Below, in pieces: positions 45,372 through 56,689 of a DNA stretch of 64,000 bases (its first letter is position 1; each line of letters starts with the position of its first letter). This stretch comes from Solen grandis. Its lineage: Eukaryota > Mollusca > Bivalvia > Adapedonta > Solenidae. The stretch covers positions 35,990,183 to 36,054,182 of the forward strand of contig CM037785.1 in the NCBI GenBank assembly GCA_021229015.1, given 5' to 3'. The translations under genes were made by a program, and so were the position numbers. The notes beneath the pieces are model-generated. The model was not told the DNA's origin and ran no database searches. It was given only the letters and a program-made list of their open reading frames with translations.

Positions 45372-45555
45372 AACACAGTTGAACCTGTATTAGCAGGCAC
45401 CTGTATTAAGCGGTAAACGTGTATTTGGCGACCAGTCTTAATATCGCCAAACTATTGCATTTTGTTACATATTTAACCTTCATTTAGGGGCCTTCTATGC
45501 TAAGCGGTCACTTTCTACTGTTCCTTGACTGTTTGCTTAAGGCAGGTTTGACTGT
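45372..45555. mobile_element. MITE, family L (ACAGTTGAACCTGTATTA ends)
   Basis: ACAGTTGAACCTGTATTAGC on the left and, inverted, TTAAGGCAGGTTTGACTGTA on the right. The interior repeats TATTAAGCGGTAA and GCTAAGCGGTCAC in both orientations. About 185 bp, non-coding. Confidence 0.75.
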
Positions 45556-45714
45556 AAGTAGATCTAGAACATAAGAATAATGTGATTACATAACCATTCT
45601 TCGTTCTTTAAGACGGCGTTACGCATCACCAAAATTCTTCCTAATGCGCCAAATTCCCATGATTGTTCCTCCAAGTGCACCCTTCGATATCTCAATTGTT
45701 GATTGATTGATTGA

Positions 45715-45900
45715 TTTTTTTTTTAGTTTACCGTCGCTGCGACAGTATTTCAGTCATATAGCGATGTCCAGCTAATTACAGGTGGAGGAAGACCCCGGAC
45801 GCACCGAGACATCCGGGTAGATCCACCGACCTATCGCAAGCCAACTGGAAGGCTTCCTAACATGAAAATACGAATGACCCTGCCGGGACCCAAAGCCATA
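45715..45900 (-). repeat. SINE family E (copy 2)
   Basis: TTTACCGTCGCTGCGACAGT, CATATAGCGATGTCCAGCTA and GGTGGAGGAAGACCCCGGAC match 5697-5800. A T-run (45715-45724) is the reversed A tail. The tRNA-like head is mostly lost (CCTGCCGGGACCCAAAGCC remains). Confidence 0.75.
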
Positions 45901-48310
45901 TCTCAGCTGTATTCCCTGTTTTATCTCTAATCTTGAATAATACATTTGGTATCTATTATATTACAGTGTGTATATGTATGATGTTTTTACATTTCTCTCA
46001 AAGTAATTCAAGGCATTGTGGTCCAGCATTAACAATTAACATTAATACATTAAGGATTAGTTGTTTTGGAGGAGAGAATATTTCCAAGATCTTTTCGACG
46101 ACCAAAATTCAGATCCAACCTTATTTAAATATATGTAATCTAGTCCGTCAGTATGTTCAGTCCGTGCTATAGACACAGTAACAAGTAAATGTACAATTTC
46201 GGAGAAGTGACTTTTCATTCAATGTCTTCATTAGTATTTTGTTGTTTTTCATGCAAGAAGGAATTAAACACATTTATCTTTATTTTGCACAACCGTCATT
46301 GTGCAACAAAGGGTTATTTGCACCGCTTATTAGATGAACATATGCTAGAAATAATGGAGTTCAGCTACGGACACAGTGAGCTTGTCTCGTGTTGTTAACT
46401 CTTTATTTCGATGACATTGAATTTCGTAGAATCCATTTTAAAGGCAAATTCGTGTTCACATACATGTATATACAAATATTTTAGAGACCATGTTTCTGAA
46501 TGAGTAAAATCTCTAACATATATACAAATAAGAATTAGTCATCATTATGCAATTTCCTGTTTGGGCCAATCAGGATTATAAAAGCATTGTTGAGCCGCAA
46601 ATTTCTCACGAACGCATTCTCATCTTAATAAATGCACGCGCATTTTTAAAAAAAAAAAAAATAATAATAAGATTGCGTTCGGACCACATGGTGGGACCTA
46701 GCATCGGAACGCAATTTTCTCACTTGTTTGAAACTTTGAGAAATTCATTATTTTGGCTTGTAAATTGCAAGTTTTTCAACACGAAGTTCATCTCAAACTG
46801 CAACCCAGCCTCCTCCCCTTGTAAACCTAATATGAAATTTAACTTTTTGGTAAAATGGTAAAAGCTTGTTGCTGTTTTTGTGTCATTTTGTCGCATCGTT
46901 GACTTTATCAAGGGGATATAAATTGTTAACTATCATTTAATGCCTTCGCCGATACACAAACGTTTATCTCTCATAGATCACAATGTGATATTATGGCGTA
47001 ACAGGCAACGAGACAGATGTTTACTGGTATCTATTCCAGTAGAATAATTAAAAAAGTATCACTTATCTGAAACGTCGTCGGAAGTAGCTGGAAGCTTATC
47101 CCTGAGGAAGTCGGCTGATGGCAAACCGTTTTTCAGTCTGAACTAATAGGGCTTATGAAGCCGAAGATATACTTGTAATTTTGTTTAATATCTATGATAC
47201 CGGATAGACAATGTCTGTTATGCTATCGACATGTCGTTTTGTTTGTTGTTGGTCAAACAGCAATATCATGATATGCTTTGTATGGTTAAAGGTATATTGC
47301 TTAAATCCAAGACGGACAAGTCGGTCATAGTACCACGCAATTATTTCACGGAGCTTAAGTTAAGTACAACTGCATTTTTATAACAAAACAAATATAGTTA
47401 ATTTAAAGAAAACTGACAAGGCTGTCATCACGAAACAAGTCGCATGAAATTTGTATTCTTGTTGTAACGTTACAACAAAATAAACATAGCAGTTTATCAA
47501 AGTAACGTGAAGAATAACTGCATGTAAAACTATCCACTGATAATTATATGTTGTTGTCTCACTCTTGTGAGTGTAAGTTTATGTTTGGTGATCCTCTTAA
47601 AGACTTCATTTTACCCTTCATTACTTTGTTTAAGATTATTTTCCCCATTGTGTGTTAATATTATTATTTTTGTTTATTATTGTGTAAATCTATGTGCACA
47701 TTTTTTGTGCGAATGTGTGTGTGAGTTGGGGTTTCGGCGGTTGTTAAAAGTTTTTGTTAGATATGTTGTGCATTTAATTGTGTACAAATGTATGTTGTTG
47801 ATTTATTTTATTTTTTATAATTGTTGCTAATCAAAGACTTCAAAGAAGACCAGCCTCTGACTTATTGAGTCACCTTTGTAAAACAAAGAGTATTAATTTG
47901 TTTATATATTTACTCTTTATTAGTAGCATATGACTGAAGTTAGATGTATATTTGTTAAGATCATACATGTTTACCACCGTCACACAATCAACTCAGTTAC
48001 ACAATAATAAAACTAAAATGTCATCTTTCTTGCGTCGAAATAAATGTTTGATATGCTGTGCATTTAATTGTGTACAAATGTATAAGTACTAGTCGTAGTA
48101 GAATTATTATTAGTAGTAGTAAGTAGTAGAAGTAGAATTAGAATTATATAAGTAGTAGCAGCAGCAGCAGTAACAGAATCTGTAGAAGAAGCACTTTTTT
48201 TCTCGCCAGAAGAAAATGCGTTCGTGAGAAATTTGAGGGTTAATTGATCCCATCGAGAGCGATCACGTTGTACAAAAAAGTGTTGTAGACGCTTGTGAGG
48301 TCCAGCTACC
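45901..48310. other. Intergenic, nothing firmly recognised
   Basis: Open frames at 45933-46172, 46189-46398, 46547-46861 and 47567-47830 lack splice sites and known motifs; the last is a cysteine-rich product of T-rich sequence. A short run of TAG/AGT/AGC trinucleotides lies at 48095-48170. GTGCATTTAATTGTGTACAA occurs twice (47768 and 48058). Confidence 0.4.
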
Positions 48311-48319
48311 TACAGATCC

Positions 48320-48645
48320 GGGGTTGCCTCGGGTTCACAGAGGAAACTGGGTAGAACAACCTGGTCCAACCTACCACAAGACAACTTGGGGGTCCTCAGT
48401 AGAAAAACCTGAGTGACTATGTGAGGACTTGAAACCACAGGTGCATGTCTGCGGCTTCATGCATAATGAAATAGAAGTTGTAGGTTGGGCGCCCGGCAGA
48501 GTCACTCGGATTTTTCACCGGCTGGCTTGCGGTGGGTCAGTGGTTCTTAGCAAGTGTAATGGTGCACTAGGGGTTTTGCTCCACCAATATACCTGAAATA
48601 TTGCCGGAATCCTATGATTGATGTTTGAGTAATGGTATTACAATA
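48320..48645 (+). repeat. Decayed SINE related to family E
   Basis: Read on the minus strand it gives GGTGGAGCAAAACCCCTAGT, CACCGCAAGCCAGCCGGTGA and GACTCTGCCGGGCGCC, matching in order the family E words GGTGGAGGAAGACCCC, CGCAAGCCAACTGGAA and GACCCTGCCGGGACCC. Confidence 0.5.
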
Positions 48646-48653
48646 CATGCATT

Positions 48654-48829
48654 TAAGGTAACCCATCCATCATTAAATTATCATGGTCTTTCAAATGCTT
48701 AAAAAGACTTCAGTGCTGATGCAAGCATCCGTTGACCTGGAGATATAGGCTCTTTTGCTCTAAGTCTTTAAAAGCTTACAATGCTTGATGGACAATGGTC
48801 ACAATTTAACGATGGATGGATTACCTTAA
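48654..48829. mobile_element. MITE, family C (copy 4, uninterrupted)
   Basis: TAAGGTAACCCATCCATCAT at the left and GATGGATGGATTACCTTA at the right. The stretch CTTTCAAATGCTTAAAAAGA shows the site that is split by a TTAA MITE in the copy at 21871-22302. Confidence 0.85.
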
Positions 48830-48838
48830 GTAAATGAC

Positions 48839-48970
48839 CTACTTCTTATTAACATCGGGGCACCATACCACATCGGAAATGCTTCGACCGCCACCAGTTG
48901 AATCATCAACAAAACGAGGCAGAGCAAGGTCACGTGACATCGAGTGTGCGCCATAAGTGATAGGCCAATA
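48839..48970 (-). CDS. Terminal exon of a minus-strand gene (gene B, C-terminus)
   Basis: A 132-nt block with acceptor TATTTTTCTCCAG, 43 open codons from phase 0 and a TAG stop at 48839-48841. The peptide includes YWPITYGAHSMSRDLALPRF and SISDVVWCPDV and has no membrane segment, so it looks like a cytosolic tail. The phase fits the exon at 52413-52574, but that exon seems to need further membrane helices before the tail, so at least one exon between them is probably hidden in the N gap or poor sequence. The terminal exon itself is well supported; its link to the membrane exon is inference. Confidence 0.7.
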   Translation of the reverse strand, partial: YWPITYGAHSMSRDLALPRFVDDSTGGGRSISDVVWCPDVNKK

Positions 48971-50000
48971 CTGGAGAAAAATACATATTGCTTAATGAAC
49001 AAAGATTACAAATAATATAGTGTTGCTATAGTGATTAGAATGCAGAAAAATGTACAGAGTTGGAAATGTAAAAAGCCACCCACACAACCTTCTACTGATT
49101 AACCAGGAAAATGCATTTTAAATATTTTTAGTAAAAGATTAAATTTGATAAAATTAAAACCATCGTTTCTAATCATGTTGCTTTTTTATTCGAAAAATGT
49201 TCAAAAAAGAATAAAATTTCTGAGTTGCACGTGGATGGATGGATAACTATGAGAAAAAATAGAAATGTGAATATGGTGAAAATTGAAATGATGTAGAAAT
49301 GAATATAGGAAAAAACGAGCTTTAAAAGCCGGAATCCTTATTAAACCTTATTAGCGACAACAAAATGGATATCCGTTGTGGTTTGAAATAATGGATTCCA
49401 GTAACCGTATCTTTACCATAAGAAAGAAATAACAAATATCAAGCCATATAATGGTATTTTTCGTTACCAAATGGCTGGACTTTGTATAATTTGTAGAGAT
49501 GGGAAAACATAAATGTGCGAAATCGAAATTGATAATAGTGATATTTTTAATGGAAACCAGGCTAAAAGCCTATGAGAATCATTTCCTTCTAATGTCAATC
49601 ATGCATAGTTATGACTTACGTAATAACAGTGTGGTATTTCCAAAAGTTGCTAACACTTATACACACATTATATACAATGTCTTTAATTTCAAAATAAACC
49701 CATGTTGATAAACACCTACAGAGTTATTTAATTCGACAAATTTTCTTCTAGCATCATTATCATCAAAGTATCACATTTTATATAAAGACTCACTATTATC
49801 ATAGTATAACATTTTATCATAAGTATTACTATTATATAAATTATCGATATTATCAAAGTATTACATATTACACATCATACTGAAAATAAAATATATACAA
49901 ATAGCTGAAAATAAAATATATACAAATAGAACATTTAAAGGTTGTATACGAGGGTTGATCCAGAAGGTCGTAGACTACTTCAATATTTTTAATACTTGAT
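48971..50000. other. Probable intron of gene B, nothing recognised
   Basis: AT-rich, with AAGTATTACA / ATTATCA words repeated loosely at 49740-49880 and CTGAAAATAAAATATATACA duplicated at 49879 and 49904. No exon found. Confidence 0.35.
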
Positions 50001-50100
50001 NNNNNNNNNNNNNNNNNNNNNNNNNNNNNNNNNNNNNNNNNNNNNNNNNNNNNNNNNNNNNNNNNNNNNNNNNNNNNNNNNNNNNNNNNNNNNNNNNNNN
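50001..50100. other. Assembly gap (100 N)
   Basis: Exactly 100 N, the usual placeholder for a gap of unknown length. Sequence right of it is of lower quality. Confidence 0.99.
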
Positions 50101-51392
50101 GAAAGTATGATATCCCTAAACATTTTAAAATTCTGGCCAGTGTTTTAAAGGGAAGTTTTGATTTTTAAAGTTTTTTTTTTTTTTTTTTGTTCCCATGGAA
50201 CCAGATTTTCCTTTGGATAAAATTTTATTTTAGAAAACTTTTGTGAAGGTTGCCCCAAGGTCTTTCCCTGCCAATTTTAAATAAAATTTCTTTCCAGTGG
50301 TTTAGAGGAAATTTTTTTTTAAAATTTTTCCCCCTATATACTAAAAGGCCCAAAAAAGCCCCCCCCCTGGCGGCCATGTTTTTTGGGATGGGAAAAAAAT
50401 TTTAGAAATTTGGGTAGGGGTTTGACCCAAGGAACATTGTAAAAAATTTTTTTTAAAAAATTGGCCAGTATTTTTTAAAAGAAGATGATTTTTAAAGTTT
50501 TCATTTTTTTTTTTTTTTTTTTCCATGGAAACCCAGAGTTCTAAAAGGATCAATTTTAAATTTTGCAATTTTGTGGGGGTTGACCCAAGTATCCCCCTCC
50601 CAATTTTAAACCAAATTTGCCCCGTTTTTTCAGGAGATGTTGTTTAAAGTTTTCTCTATAAAACATAAAAGGAAAATAACCCCCGCCCCGGGCTGCCTTT
50701 TTATTTAAGATCGGAATAATTTTAGCAATTTGGGTAGGGGGTTTTGCCCCAAGGAACATTTTTTCCCAAATTTTTTTTAAAAATTCGGGCCCCAGTAGTT
50801 TTGAAGAAGATGTTTTTTTAAAATTGTTTTTTTTTTTCTTTTTTTTTCCCATGGAACCATAGTTCTACATGGATCAAGTTTATTTTAGCAACTTTTGTAA
50901 AGGGTTTGGGAAAGGTATCCCTGCCAAGTTTAATCAAATTCTGTCCAGGGGTTTTCCCGAGGAGATGTGGTTTAAAAGTTTTTATATAATATAAGGCAAA
51001 TAACCCCCGCCCTGGCGGAATTTTTTTTTAGGGATCGGAATAATTTTAGAAAACTTTGGTAGAGGTTGCCCAAGGAAATCTGTACCAATTTATTTTGAAA
51101 CTACCCAGTAGTTTTAAAGGGAAATGTTTTTTAAATTTTTAAATTATTTTTCTTTTTGTAGCCATGGCAACCAGAGGTTCTTTATGGATCAATTTATTTT
51201 AGCAATTTTTGTAGAGCCCCCCCCCAAAGGGGCCCATTCCTAAAGGGTTTCATTAAATTTGCCCAGCGGTTTAGGGAGATGTGTTTAAAGAAAATTGTTG
51301 GCCGGAGATGACGACGAACGACGACGGCCCCGCCGGACGAAGGGCGACCCAAAAAAGTCACCTTGAGCATTTGTTTCGGGGAGCTAAAAATA
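50101..51392 (-). mobile_element. Helentron-like element with tandem core, degraded copy
   Basis: Four rough units of about 320-340 bp, each with a CAAGGAACATT-type word and a CCATGGAA/CCATGGCAACCAGA word. The right side (51290-51392) reads on the minus strand as AGCTCCCCGAAACAAATGCT then CAAGGTGACTTTTTTGGG, corresponding to the left end of the element at 26932. The other end lies in or beyond the gap. Long T, C and G runs suggest consensus errors rather than biology. Confidence 0.65.
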
Positions 51393-52412
51393 ATTAGCAA
51401 TAGGCATATTAAAAAAAACTTAAATCAATTTCAGAATCTGAGAATGTTGAATGGACAGTTATAGGTTAAATACTTAATAATACATATTAGTTAAATAATC
51501 AAAGAAGTTAGAGAGAGGACAATTGAGTAAAATTTATTTGAAAAATATGAGTATTTTGGTTTTAAAAAAGAGGGGCCCAAAATGGTCGAAATCTCTCATT
51601 GGAAAAGTTGCCTTCATTGCCTAAATTAGCACAGTTTTTATAAAACAGGGAAGGGTTTTATCTTACCTTTTCCCCAAAAAAAACTTACCCTTGGTACCCT
51701 TTTTAGGCCCAAAGGATTTTTTTGAACCCAAATTTGGGAGGATATAGGCCCTATACATATAAAAACCAAATCCGTTGTGGGTTTTTGTTTTTCCCCTACA
51801 AATTATGTAAAACAAAATAATCCAATTTGGTGGGGTTAAATTTTTACCTTTGTGCCTTTATTTGAACAAAAATTGGTAGGGTTATAGGCCCTGGGTTTCA
51901 ACCAAAAAATTTTTTAATAGGCCTTTTGGGTTTTGACAAAAATAATTTTTGTTTTTTTTCCCCGTTTTGTAAAATTGTGACCATGCGGCTGGCCAAATTT
52001 TTTCCCCATGGTCATAAAAAAACCCTGAAGGGGTTCACTAAAAAAAAGAATACCCAAAAATCTAAACCCAGGGCCCCGCAGTTTTTTGAAGAAGATTTTT
52101 TAAAATTTGGTTTGGTATTGACAGACATGGCAAAAAATTGGCCCCCCTTTTTGAATGTAGATCTATAAACATCTGATATTATATTATAAATGTACTGTTT
52201 TGTAAGGTTGTCAGTAGGAGGGCTTTCCAACCTACTGCTATCTACATCCGGAGAAAATAAAATGTTGAACTTGCAAAAAAAATATAAACTATATAAAGCA
52301 GTCTCATATTAATTATATTAATGTAGAAACACATTGGTTTTCAAGCATACAGCTTGCTTCAGAATACATTTTCTAGAGTGAGACCGCCTCTGTTTTGTTT
52401 ACCAGTACTTAC
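51393..52412. other. Poor-quality stretch, no gene supported
   Basis: From about 51560 to 52140 the text is dominated by runs such as CCTTTTCCCCAAAAAAAA. It returns to normal composition before the exon at 52413. An exon could be hidden here. Confidence 0.5.
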
Positions 52413-52574
52413 ATACAGTGGCCAAACTCCTGGCAGCCTAGAGTAAATCCTGAACCCATACAGAATGAAGATCACGGCGGCCGAGATGAATGCTGATATA
52501 CACACCCACAGCACAAAGCCGCCCGCGCTAAATATTCTAAAAGCGGCTGCAATGAACCCAATGAAACTGAGAAC
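52413..52574 (-). CDS. Membrane-protein exon, probably MARVEL/CMTM-like (gene B)
   Basis: A 162-nt exon (54 codons, phase 0 at both ends) with acceptor TAATTTTCTCTTGCAG and donor CTGTAT|GTAAGT. It encodes one hydrophobic stretch (VLSFIGFIAAAFRIFSAGGF) running into a second (WVCISAFISAAVIFILYGFR), ending RIYSRLPGVWPLY. A helix pair closed by an 'LP.WPL' element is a pattern I associate with four-helix MARVEL and CMTM proteins of vesicle and junction membranes. The assignment is by pattern memory, without alignment. Neighbouring exons should lie at higher and lower coordinates; only the candidate tail at 48839-48970 was found. That the block is a real exon is well supported; the family is tentative. 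Confidence 0.7.
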
Positions 52575-52896
52575 CTGCAAGAGAAAATTAAATAGGCTAT
52601 GGTCATGTTCACAAAACCATCTGAATTTAAAATGATCACCTTTTTTTAACAGCATTTTCATTTTTTCATACAATATGTTCTAAAATAGTACATTTTGTAT
52701 TAATGGGCTTCCGAAGGTATTAAGGAAACATTATTGACACCATGCCAAACTAAGGAAAAAAACTCATCAGACCAAAAGTAACTCTCATAACACTACAGTA
52801 TCATAATTATCACAGACACTGATAATAAAGCCTTTAGTAGAATAAATTTATCCTTATATGCCTTAACAAGCTGAATTATCATCTGCGTGTTACTAA

Positions 52897-53151
52897 CCCT
52901 TTACCTCATGAATATTCATGTTCAGAATTATGATTTGATGAATTTTAATTGATTGATCTTTAAATGTTTTTTGGGTTTTTTTCTTTGCCACAGATGACTG
53001 TGTAGAATCTGAGTTACAATTCTGTATGTTCAAACAGGAGACCCTGATCAGACAGCTCCTACAGCCATGGCCTTTGCTCCTATACGAGCTGTCTGATCTG
53101 CGTCTGCTCTGCTTGCCTATGCATCAAAATGAGTCTGTATAAAGTGAAGGG
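52897..53151. mobile_element. TTAA MITE, family B (copy 3)
   Basis: Flanked by CTAA on the left (one change from TTAA) and TTAA on the right (53152-53155). The ends are CCCTTTACCTCATGAATATT and, inverted, GTGAAGGG. The core GACCCTGATCAGACAGCTCC is answered by GAGCTGTCTGATC. Confidence 0.75.
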
Positions 53152-53209
53152 TTAATTAAAGGATGTCACATGCCCAAGGTAGCGGTATATATGACTGCAG
53201 GTCTGAAAG

Positions 53210-53330
53210 GTTGTACCCCGTTTAATTGTGGCAAGCATCTCTGCACACAAAGTTCTGGTCCAACCCAGAATTTGTTGAGAGAGATTGATTTAAGTTTTAA
53301 GAACTTGAGTTTCCAATCCACATAAAAAAA
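53210..53330 (+). repeat. Family G SINE fragment
   Basis: AAAGTTCTGGTCCAACCCAG, GAGAGAGATTGATTTAAGTT and CCAATCCACATAAAAAAA match the body and tail of the copies at 24455 and 10905. Confidence 0.6.
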
Positions 53331-54215
53331 GACATGTCTGACAGATATCATATGTCTGATAGATGAATGGACAAGAGAGAAGTGATCCCTATGTGTCACT
53401 TTTGCTTACAGTAGGTGACACAATAATTTTATCCATGACTTACCATCTCTCAAGATATTAAGAAAGCATAAATATGGATCTTATTTGATTACGCAACCGT
53501 TTACTATCGTGCACCAAAAACAACAGGAAAATTTTAAGATAATACTATCCCCAATAATTTTTTTCTTAAGTTATTTAGTCGATTTTAAATGTTTTTTTTT
53601 TATTCTTTATTTCATATCTATTTCTTCTTAAGCATATGACTTAGCAAATAATCATTGCAATTTGATCCACATAATTGAAATTGTAAAAAAGAAAAAAATA
53701 CTTTGAAATCCATGACTTTCAACCTTTAATTGATTGAGTTTTACATTTGGAAAAATAGATGGAAACAAAGGCAGAGGTGTAAGCAAATCAGGAAAATAAT
53801 TTCTTATTTCTATGTATAAAATCCGTAATAATATAATAAAAGAAGAAGAATAAAAACAAACTCTATACATTTTCCGCAGGTTGCGGAAAGCCGTAATAAA
53901 CATAACAAACCCTACGTTTTCCGCAAGTTGCAGAAAGCCGTAACGGGCCCAGTATGTTTAATACGTTACATTTCTCTTTATTATGCGCTATAGGCTTGGG
54001 TATTTTCAGGCATGACTTTTATACCTATACAAGTTTTGTAAATCATCGCCTCATCAAATGGAGTATGCCTCAGAATAACATAACCTGTAGCGATATACCA
54101 TTCACAGTATAGCTATAACAGGAAGAGGACCTCGTCTCCCAGATCTGGTTAAAAGGATCTAATTGGATGGCCAGTCAAGCTAATTTAATTTTCAATACGA
54201 CTGATTGAAAGATTC
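53331..54215. other. Intergenic or intronic, small hairpin duplication
   Basis: TTTTCCGCAGGTTGCGGAAA followed by GCCGTAATA (53871) recurs as TTTTCCGCAAGTTGCAGAAA with GCCGTAACG (53918). Each is a small hairpin. Nothing else recognised. Confidence 0.5.
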
Positions 54216-54218
54216 TTG

Positions 54219-54310
54219 TGAGTTTACCGTAGCTGCGACAGTATTTCAGTCATAAAGCAACGTCCCTGAATGCACTGAGGCATACGGGTAAGAACCACGG
54301 ACAAACCTAG
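54219..54310 (-). repeat. SINE family E fragment
   Basis: GAGTTTACCGTAGCTGCGAC and AGTATTTCAGTCATAAAGCA, a decayed 3' part of family E. Confidence 0.6.
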
Positions 54311-55660
54311 AAATGCAAATCAGCGATATTGCATATCACTTTTGTAAAAAATATTGTAAGTTCAAAACAGACCAGCGACATTTTAATTATTTACATTATG
54401 CATTTAGATATTATAACCACAAAACACGCATTACCAAATGATTCAAATTTCCTTTTGTTGAACTCCTGCATTTGTCATATATTCAAACATTCGTTTTTTG
54501 AAATGCTTTTCAATGTTTCCATGGAAGATTTACATTATAACACTTGCCTGTTATAAAATGTTTCAATCAATGATACATTGCTAAGGGTTATGCAAGGTTC
54601 CTGTATCTTATAATCCAATATCCATATGTAATGATTTTGATCAGCATTACTAGTGAACGAAGATCATATTTCCTGTCACACTGGAATACTATTTTGTTAT
54701 GCAGATATAGTTCTGCCACGCAGCAGTATTACTCAATTGAATTAATTTACATTTAATTATAATATCAGCTTTGTCAATAATGTAATAGCTGAACTGAAAA
54801 ATGAAACATGAACCTGAGCCTCTTTTACAGTGGCAATTTTTATGAATTATGAATAGATGAAACTAACAGTTTTGTTGATTTCGTGCTTTAACAGTTTTAA
54901 GACATTGACTTGCGAAAATACTCTCAACTTCTATGTTTATTAATTCTTGTACCCACAAACTGTTACATAAAATTGTTATAAAATAAAAATAAAGAGTAAA
55001 TCTTTATCAATTTAATTCAAAAGTTTATTTTCACACTAAATCACATTGGACAAGTAACATATTAAATATAATGTTTATGGCGGTTTGTTTTCAATAAATC
55101 AATTATGATGTTGTATATAGTTATATTTATCATCAAGCAAGGATAATACTGTGACGTTCAGGGTGGATGAGGGATGAAAGAAAATAGAGATTTCAACTAT
55201 TTACAAGGTTTAGTAACTACAAGACAACAAGACAAATATTAACAATTACAATCACAAATAATGAATGAATGAAAAGGAAGAATGAATGAATAAATACTGA
55301 CTACAGGGGTTTTCTTAAGTGGACGCCCGCTTGCCCGTGCCGGGTTAAAATCACTGTGGGCAAGTGATTTTTCAAAGCAGATAGCCCAGAGGGCAAGTTT
55401 ATTTATGTAAATGAAATCTTTCGGGTTTTTTTTTATTTTCTACAGAATATCAAGGGTGAAATGCATGCTAATTGTGTTTGATACATATAAACTAAAATTC
55501 ACCTTAACATTACACATATTTAAAATTAAGTGCACTGATGAAAACTTAAAGTGGCCACACAGCAGAGTTCAAAGTTCGGTAATCCAATATATCGCTCCAA
55601 TATATCGCTGACCCGGTCCAGATGCCCAGCCGTCAACAACTGTTGAGCAAGTCCGGAGAC
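54311..55660. other. Intergenic or intronic, nothing firmly recognised
   Basis: A scrap of family D occurs at about 54700-54740. A GC-richer block at 55315-55400 (GGGCAAGTGATTTTTCAAAG) could be an old repeat. No exon with both splice sites was found. Confidence 0.35.
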
Positions 55661-55664
55661 CGTT

Positions 55665-56234
55665 TTGATAAAAATGACATGTGCTTGCATGTATGTATAC
55701 TTTTCAATGATGCTTTATCACATTTCTGTAAGACTGTTTGTAATGCTAAATGCTTTGTGCTTAATGACTAATAATATGCCAGTATGTTAAGACATACATA
55801 GAAAATGAGAAGTGCAAGCATACATGTAGCCTTGTCTCATTTCTTTTGAGAAGTGTATAGTGCTAAATGCTTTCTGTTTACTACCAAATAAGAAGTGCAA
55901 GAATATATGTTTATAAAATTTGTAGATTAATGGCAATTGATTGAATTTCTTAAAATGACTCATACGTAAACGCAAAGAGTTAAAACCATAATTCATATGC
56001 AAGTATAATAGGACTTGTCAAAATCAAGTTGACACATAACACTAGGCAGTAAGCATAACATAACTGTATGTATTATTGGGTAGTTAGCACCGGGTTTTAA
56101 CATACTGGCATAATATTAGTCATTAAGCACAAAGCATTTAGCATTACACGCTTGACATTTAAAGCCGTCTAACAGAAATGCAATAAGGCACCATTGAAAA
56201 GTATACATATATGCAAGCACATGTCTATTTTCAT
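55665..56234. repeat. Inverted repeat with arms of about 125-135 bp
   Basis: The left arm 55665-55790 (GACATGTGCTTGCATGTATG, GCTAAATGCTTTGTGCTTAA, ATATGCCAGTATGTTAA) is repeated inverted at 56099-56234 with small indels. The spacer of about 308 bp contains a further partial copy (GCTAAATGCTTTCTGTTTAC). Likely a foldback element. Confidence 0.85.
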
Positions 56235-56689
56235 AAAGCATTCGGAAGTAAGCATGTTGTAATATTTACACAAATAATGTGTTAAGATATCTGCAAGGTT
56301 AGCAACTAGTTGTAGATTTATATAGAGAAAGAGTCTTCATATACACAGGATTAAGAAAAGGCCTACACAACAGTGCTTTCCAAATTCTTGTGAGAATGAG
56401 TGTTTTTTGTGTGAATGGACTAATATAAATTATCATGATTTCAGCTTTTAAAAGTAAAGACAAGTGGATATATAACACATACTTTCTCCTATTCCACATT
56501 TGTGTACCTTTAATTTGTGATATCGTTCTACTTTGGGTTTGGCGATATCCCCTAGAGGCGTGACAATCAGAGAGTTGCATAACCCTAGTATTACAAGATC
56601 TTGATTAAACAAATAATAAAACAATGTTTAAATTCATTATAATTTTTTGTCAAACAATTTTTAAATGATCTGTTGCCTTGAAAAAAAAA

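Noticed and set aside
47567..47830. Cysteine and leucine-rich 87-codon frame
   Set aside because: It comes from T-rich sequence with GT repeats and lacks splice sites or a conserved pattern.
56299..56580. Possible N-terminal exon (MQLSDCHASRGYRQ) of gene B
   Set aside because: There is an ATG and a weak GTACAC donor, but no link to the membrane exon and no family resemblance.
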